Shown here piece by piece: positions 57,932-64,000 of a DNA stretch of 64,000 nucleotides (positions are counted from its first letter, which is position 1; each line of letters opens with the position of its first letter). The stretch comes from Xanthostigma xanthostigma (taxonomy: Eukaryota; Arthropoda; Insecta; Raphidioptera; Raphidiidae). The stretch lies in the NCBI GenBank assembly GCA_963575645.1, contig OY754466.1, positions 36,178,001 to 36,242,000 of the forward strand, given 5' to 3'. Below the pieces are notes generated by a model that was given only the letters and a program-made list of their open reading frames with translations, searched no databases and was not told the origin of the DNA. A program made the translations under genes and the position numbers.

Positions 57932-58408
57932 TTATATTAACTGGACAAAATGCCTTTATTTATTTAATTTCTAAACTTATCCCATGCTTCAGTGCATTGG
58001 ACAGTTCTTACGATGCGTTTTTCGTACAGCTGTTGTTTTAAACAAGACGTGGTCACGTGGCATTGTTAAACATTTACAAGTGTGCAATTGTCACATGCGT
58101 CCATTGTTCGGTCATGCGCGCCAAACACGAGCTTCTACTCTATTTTACCTAGAGCGGTCAAGTGAACAGTTATATAACATTTCCTTTTTCCCGTTTCATA
58201 TAGGAACAAGTACAACACAATATGTCAAAGTGTTGAACTCGTGCTGAATGTAAAAAGTCGGGAAGGAAGTATTTAATGCTAAAACCATGTAGGTGTACGG
58301 GTACAGCACACGCAGATGGGTGGTAACTGGTACGGGTCCTTTAACAATGACTAGCAAAGAAGCTTATGGAAATATATCTAGCGTAACAGTAAAACGTCAT
58401 GAGATCCA
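57932..58408. other. unrecognised sequence
   Basis: No gene supported. Confidence 0.45.
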
Positions 58409-58777
58409 GGGTGTGTTCCGAAATATAACCCAGTATACTGGCCAGTGCCAATGATGTCATGAATCCGACGCCATAATTGTACTGGTGAGACAGGTGTAAA
58501 GTAGCATAAATATTTAACCGGGCGTGTGTGCATCAGACTTTATGTAATTTTTTATTTTATTATTTGTTATTTGCAATAAAGTCTTCTCAACAAAATAAAC
58601 AATTACTTTTGTTGAACGAGGAAAATAATAATACGTCAACGTGCTGGCCAGTATATTTAGGAACGAATTAACAGTATGGCGTCGATTCATGACGTCATTA
58701 GCACTGACCAGTATATACTGGGTTACTGGCCAGTGCTAATGACGTCATGAATCGACACCATACTGTTGATTCGTTCC
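58409..58777. mobile_element. inverted-repeat MITE (CCAGTATACTGGCCAGTG type)
   Basis: 58660-58777 is a palindrome (GGAACGAATTAACAGTATGG / CCATACTGTTGATTCGTTCC) containing GACCAGTATATACTGGGT. 58411-58480 carries a further arm (CAGTATACTGGCCAGTGCCA, ATGATGTCATGAATC). Ends are not fully settled. Confidence 0.65.
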
Positions 58778-60885
58778 ATAATAGAGTCAAAAGCGTGTGT
58801 AGTACGATCAAAGGCGTAATAAATATATTATATAAATGAACCTAGCATTCCCTATATTAGTTAATACAATGTAGTGACCACAACATCCAATATGAGAGAG
58901 AAGCGCTCGTCTTTTACCGATAACTTATTATAGGTGTGCAGTTTTGAAGGATATAAAAACGACAATAAATTAATGAAGTTTATAAATCTTACATCGTTGG
59001 TAAAAATATGTTTTAGATTTGTTTAATCAAAATTAACTGATAAAAACTTCCTCAAAAACAGATTCTACTACTAATCTAAATGTCGTTACTTACCGGTGAA
59101 AGGACAGGTTGGTATAATTATTTCGTGATTTCTTACAAACGTAGCACTACTTAATCAACTTCAAATATTCTTAAAAATCGTCAACGGTTTGAAATTCAAA
59201 AATAAAACATTTATTTATTCGCTGCAAAATCGCAATAAAACGTAATTTTTGAAAAAATATTATAATAAAGTAATACCCAGGTGGTCTCCACGGTAATTTG
59301 GCTGCTACAGATTGACAAATTTGCAATGTAACCAAATGTCGGTTCACAGAAAAAGCAAGTAATAAAGTGTCGAGTGCAAACTAGCTCTACTCATTTCAAA
59401 TTTTATTTTATTTTATCTATATCATCGATAACATCAATTACAGCTAATCTATGCTTTTTCAATTACATCATTCAATAATTTTGCAGTTGGACAACATTGA
59501 TATACATAGATTTGTTTTCATTGGTGTCGTTTAGATGTGATTAGTTGCGGGTAGCAAAAAATACGAACAAGCTATATCCCTTTCTATTATTTATCTGAGA
59601 CTACGATATTTTTTTTTGTTTAAAAAAAAAAGGCCAAACGGCTGCCGCAGAAAATTCTTGGACAAAAGGCGCTTTGTGCTTTTGAAATTTCTAATGATTA
59701 AAAATTTGTTATGGCAGGAAATAATATGCGATTATTACTCTGTTAAAAGCCAATTGATGTAATATTTGTTTTTTAAAATAATTTAATTAATTCAACGTAA
59801 CTTTGTTTTCAAATGAATTAATTTTTGATAACAAACGAATGACAATTAAATTTACAACATGTACCTAATGCTAATTACATACATGCATCTAAATGTAACC
59901 CATATCGACAGGAGCAAGTCTACCGGCCGTCATAGAAAAATACCCAGTTTATTATATCGCTCAATTAATTCAGCCAAATTTTTTTATTCTGCATGTATAG
60001 AGGAAATTGAGTTTTTTGATATATTTTTTTGCTATATTGAAGGACTGCGAGTGCAAATGTTTGCATCCTCGTCTGTCTTTTTTTAAACACTAAAAATAGA
60101 CGTTTCCGGTATACTATAAAATAAATTCCAAGAAAATATTAGATCGTGTATGGGTTTAGATTAGTGATAACTTATTTAAAAAAAAAAAAAATGTCAGTCG
60201 TCGTGAGATGCCTGGCAGATGTTAAATATAAATTTAAGCGAAATTCTAGTAACTAAATATGGTTCTATAACTAAACTTCGCCCTGTAACAGTCATCTACT
60301 AAATTTCGCCCTATCATCTAACAAAATTCTAGCGCTAGCAGTATGCAGCTGTTATCGTCGTATAGAAGAATAGTACCTATTTATTCTACGGTAATATAAT
60401 ACTACGCTTACAGTAATAATTTTTGTTTTTTTTTACTATTACCTGTCAAAAATAATAAAATAAAACTGTTTATAAAAATTAAACTACTGAACACATTTTA
60501 GTGAATTTAAATAGGGTTCTAGTCTGATAGTAAACAAAGTGAATAAAATATAACCCAAGGCAATCCGACCAAAATTGCGATCTATAGAGCTCGGACGTAC
60601 ATACGTACAGACCAACCGACAACTGCTGTTCATAATTTTCAATTACAATTTTAGTAGTATTAATGAACTCGAATGGATTTAAAAATGGTTCTGTTTTATA
60701 GATCAGAATCTCCTCTTTTCAAAAATCTTCCATTTGAATGGATTTCGTGCGAAATTAACTTAGATATATAACTTCTTATATGAACGAAAGGTTAACAGTA
60801 TGTGCAATAATTTAAAATTTCAAATGTCGGGTAGTTTTAGATGACACTTAAAATTGAAGACATCCAATAAATAGCCAACATAGTA
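58778..60885. other. unrecognised sequence
   Basis: About 2.1 kb with no supported exon or element. Confidence 0.45.
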
Positions 60886-60969
60886 ATACGGTGCAAACGA
60901 AGGCTCTACTACTGTTTTATAAAACATTGTTTTCTCTTAATCGCGCGCGGAGTCGTGGGTAGCAACTAG
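60886..60969 (+). mobile_element. Helitron-like 3' end remnant
   Basis: GGTGCAAACGAAGGCTCTAC...GCGCGCGGAGTCGTGGGTAG, ending CTAG at 60966-60969 followed by T. Similar block at 37020-37110. Confidence 0.5.
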
Positions 60970-63489
60970 TATATCTATGAATCTGTTGCATACGTTATGA
61001 ACGAACCATATATGAATTATGAGGACTACACGTAATTGAATGGTTTTTGTTAAAATTTCACATACATATTTCCTCCGTGATATAAAACATCATGAGTGAT
61101 TTATTATTGACTTTTTTCCTTGAATTACAACATTAATCTTTTAAACTTCCTTTAAAAGTTATGACGTTATATTTACGCGCGTTTTTGTTATCAGTATATT
61201 GCATTTGTTTATTATTTTAATTCTCTTTTATTTATTATTCCCGATTTTTATAAAATTTTCTTTTCTTTATTTTTGTACTCTAACCTGAAAATCTAATCAA
61301 CCTGCCGACTCTCAATATGTGTGCGGCACGAAATATGCAGTCATAGATGACGTAGCGTCCAGCAATTATAAATCTGATTTATTAAAACTCGCCGACTCTC
61401 GTTTTTACTGATATAATAACATCATTTACGTTCTAGGTACACAAACTATTATATTTGTGCTTTATGTTGACTAGATATTAATAGACAATGTATTCGATTT
61501 TGGAATATAAATAACCATATAGATAGTGATGGAACACCAAGACGTATGTGATTGTGTGTTTACATGAGCGACATGTTTTGTTCGACCGACCTGTTGACAT
61601 CGCAAGGTAGGGAATTTTTATGACACGTCTGACTATGGGTTCCTTTTATCTTAATTTACTTGTTTCAACATTCCAGCAATCCCTACAACCCCTTGAAGTT
61701 TGTTAGTGATGTTCATTTACATACATGTATAACTATTGTATAGAATATAGATTATAGAATATCATAGCCGTAACCGGATATTTCATGAAATTCCTAGAGA
61801 ATTCATTAAATAACTCATAGAGGTTAGAGAGAAAGGAGACCAATCCCAGAAGGTCGCGTGACCCGAAAATCGATGACGGTAAAGGGGTTCTTAAAAGCTT
61901 CGAGCGCGACGCTAGGCTCCAAACCTCGTGCATTGTTGCACTGTTTTGCATGAAGTCGGTCTCAGTGATTCACAGCAACGTGGTATTGTTTACTGATTAA
62001 GCTCATTTAAAAAAAGTAACATAAAAATCACCCGGTGATCTACTTTACTTGCAGGGAACCACAATTTTCCTTATTTTTTAGACAGTGACGAATCCATTGA
62101 AATTATGTTTCCTTATATCTATTTGTCAATCAGGGGCGGATGGGCTCAACTATTCTGGCCCGGGAAAGAAAGATTGAGATCCCGTCATGAGGTTGTACAA
62201 TTTTTTTCATATACAGAGGACTAGCGCTAGTTTCTGCCGCTCTGTACAAAGTGAACGTTCGACATTCTCTATTCGCCACCATAAAAATTATAGGTTACGG
62301 TTGTGAGAGCGATTAGGTACAACAAATACGAAAAAATCGTTATTGATTTTACCATAGAATTATATCTATGTATCAAAAAATAAAATAACTATGTCCACAG
62401 TGAACATTAGTGTTTACCGTGGACATAACTGTATCCACCGTGGACACAACTTTGCACTATTTACATTAATTAAATTGGTTAAATATAGAAAATATAATTT
62501 ATTCAAAACGGTAACTCCTGTACCGGCCATCTTGTTGAGGTTTTCCATGGTTTCCCTCAACAATTTCAGATAAATATCAAGATGGTTCCTTATTCGAGGT
62601 CATGGCCGATAACCTGTCAAACTCCTATACTCAAAATTTGCCTACCTTATCTTAATATCCTAAAATTCCTTCATTCGCTTATTGCTATTAGTTAAGTTGA
62701 AGTTTAAAAATTGTAGAAAATAACGGGAAGTGTGGTAGAAAAAAAAACATAGTAACGGTGCGAATGGCGTCTGTTATGACATAAAGTCGAGAAACGGACG
62801 TTAAACGCATTATTATTATTATAATAATTCATTCAAAAATATAATGAAGCACCTAATATTTTGGGTTGTTCAACAGCTCTGCAGCGCCACTTTCGTCAGT
62901 CGTCACTCGTCACCCAAAGACAATCGGTAGCCGTGGTCGACAGATAGTCAATAATATTATGTCAAATCTCTCAGAATGAAATCCTAAATTAGCATAAATG
63001 AAGTTTTTCTTTTTCTACTAACGATAATTTTTTTTATTTCTTATAAATCATTTGTTTACTTATATTGTCTTGCTATTTTATTGTTTTGCGATCTGGTGGT
63101 TGAGGTACACTGAGGTAACAAGAAGAGGTCAGCCTGTATAAATATTAATATCACATGTACTTACGACGTTAAGTACGTGCATAAAGTGTAATGCAAGTCT
63201 ATCAAAACAGGTGAATGACCCTTGCAAGGTTATTGGTGATTTATTTGAAATATGAATTTATCATATCTGTTTGAGTGCATTTTTGAATATGTAAAACAAA
63301 AAAAATGTGATAAATGTAAAATGACTAATGGTGCAGTAATTACATATTTCAGTTTTAAAGAGAACGCATGCAAGATTTTGTCTAAATTATTAAGAAAAAA
63401 ATATTCTCATTTATAATAAATTATAAGCAATTGCTGGGTTGCAGAAAGGATTGTCTATTTGAAAAGCATATAGTAAAGTTTTAAATCGA
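60970..63489. other. mostly unrecognised sequence
   Basis: 62142 (CAGGGGCGGATGGGC) resembles a hAT left end without a partner. 62393-62451 has GTCCAC...GTGGAC hairpin pairs. 62750-62830 is the retroposon-tail-like block also found at 43530-43616, ending in (ATT)n. No exon supported. Confidence 0.45.
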
Positions 63490-63800
63490 CCCTGTTCGTA
63501 AAACAATTGATTGATTGAAACAATATTTTTCTTAAACTGTGTATACATGTATTTAGCATCGTTTTTTGTACAGTTTCCACTTCGAAACAACGTTTTTTCT
63601 AAACATTGTGATCAAAATTTAGCTTGACAAACGATCTTCTTCCATGTAGAGCAATAATTTGTTTTCATGTGAGTACAATCTAATGTTCTAGAATCTAGAT
63701 GACCGACATTAGACTGCTCCTGATATATGGAAACTGTAATAATATGATCACAATCCAAGGTCATTATCAAATCAAATTTGTTGACAATCCTTTCTGCAAC
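63490..63800 (-). repeat. dispersed repeat R1, copy 2
   Basis: Reverse-complement relative of 5790-6090. The minus strand reads AGGAGCAGTCTAATGTCGGT and GTTGTTTCGAAGTGGAAACT. Confidence 0.65.
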
Positions 63801-64000
63801 CCAACATTTATCGATCAACTGCAACGACAGCATACATTAGTAAACTACTCTTTTTAGTTTTTTCCGAGGCATATGACTGACGCCATATAGTAGGGTCATT
63901 AATTGCGTATCGATTTATGATAAACAAAACCGTTGTTTCTTTTTACGAGAAAATCGCTATTTTTGATTTTCATATAATTAAACTCTCCTGATTTGAGGGA

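Overview
This is AT-rich nuclear DNA from an arthropod, most likely an insect. The evidence is one exon with good GT/AG splice signals, many short two-ended transposons, Helitrons with TC...CTAG ends, hAT, pogo and Harbinger-type MITEs, and repeats of kinds I associate with Lepidoptera and sap-feeding Hemiptera. I cannot fix the order from the sequence alone. Almost all open frames in the window are chance or repeat-derived. The only host coding segment I can support is one internal exon at 33912-34560 (+), a low-complexity, His/Gln- and Ser/Pro-rich segment typical of the non-DNA-binding part of a transcription factor. The gene is not identified. The DNA on both sides of it is presumably intron, packed with transposons.

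Layout. 0-11 kb: hAT-like MITEs, Helitron remnants, several fold-back elements, a 1.1 kb long-TIR element, a palindromic element carrying hammerhead ribozyme cores on both strands, and a pogo-like MITE. 11-26 kb: a tandem repeat, then a 1,916-bp transposon (12228-14143) inserted into a fold-back element. Its apparently identical twin lies in opposite orientation at 23512-25427. Between them are hAT MITEs and two more palindromic hammerhead-bearing loci. 27-33 kb: Helitrons (one containing a tRNA-Lys-like sequence), a long-TIR element with a four-unit tandem array, a small perfect hairpin, and a Helitron split by a hAT MITE. 33.9-34.6 kb: the exon. 35-47 kb: MITEs, an element with 100-bp inverted ends around a higher-order minisatellite, and a decayed Helitron helicase. 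48-58 kb: two 720-bp Harbinger-like copies in direct orientation, a Helitron split by a long-TIR MITE, a GINGER-like element with arrays of a 20-bp palindrome and a broken transposase-type gene, a hammerhead-bearing element, and a 554-bp near-perfect palindrome. 58-64 kb: mostly unrecognised sequence.

The most interesting material is a set of 324-431 bp palindromic elements. They have 11-12 bp flanking direct repeats and conserved hammerhead ribozyme cores (CUGAAGA - stem II - GAAACGUH), and they come in two sequence families that share little else. This fits Penelope-like or retrozyme-like RNA-based elements. The twin 1,916-bp elements with 2-bp target duplications and a small spliced reading frame come second. 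All assignments come from reading by eye; no database search or folding program was run.
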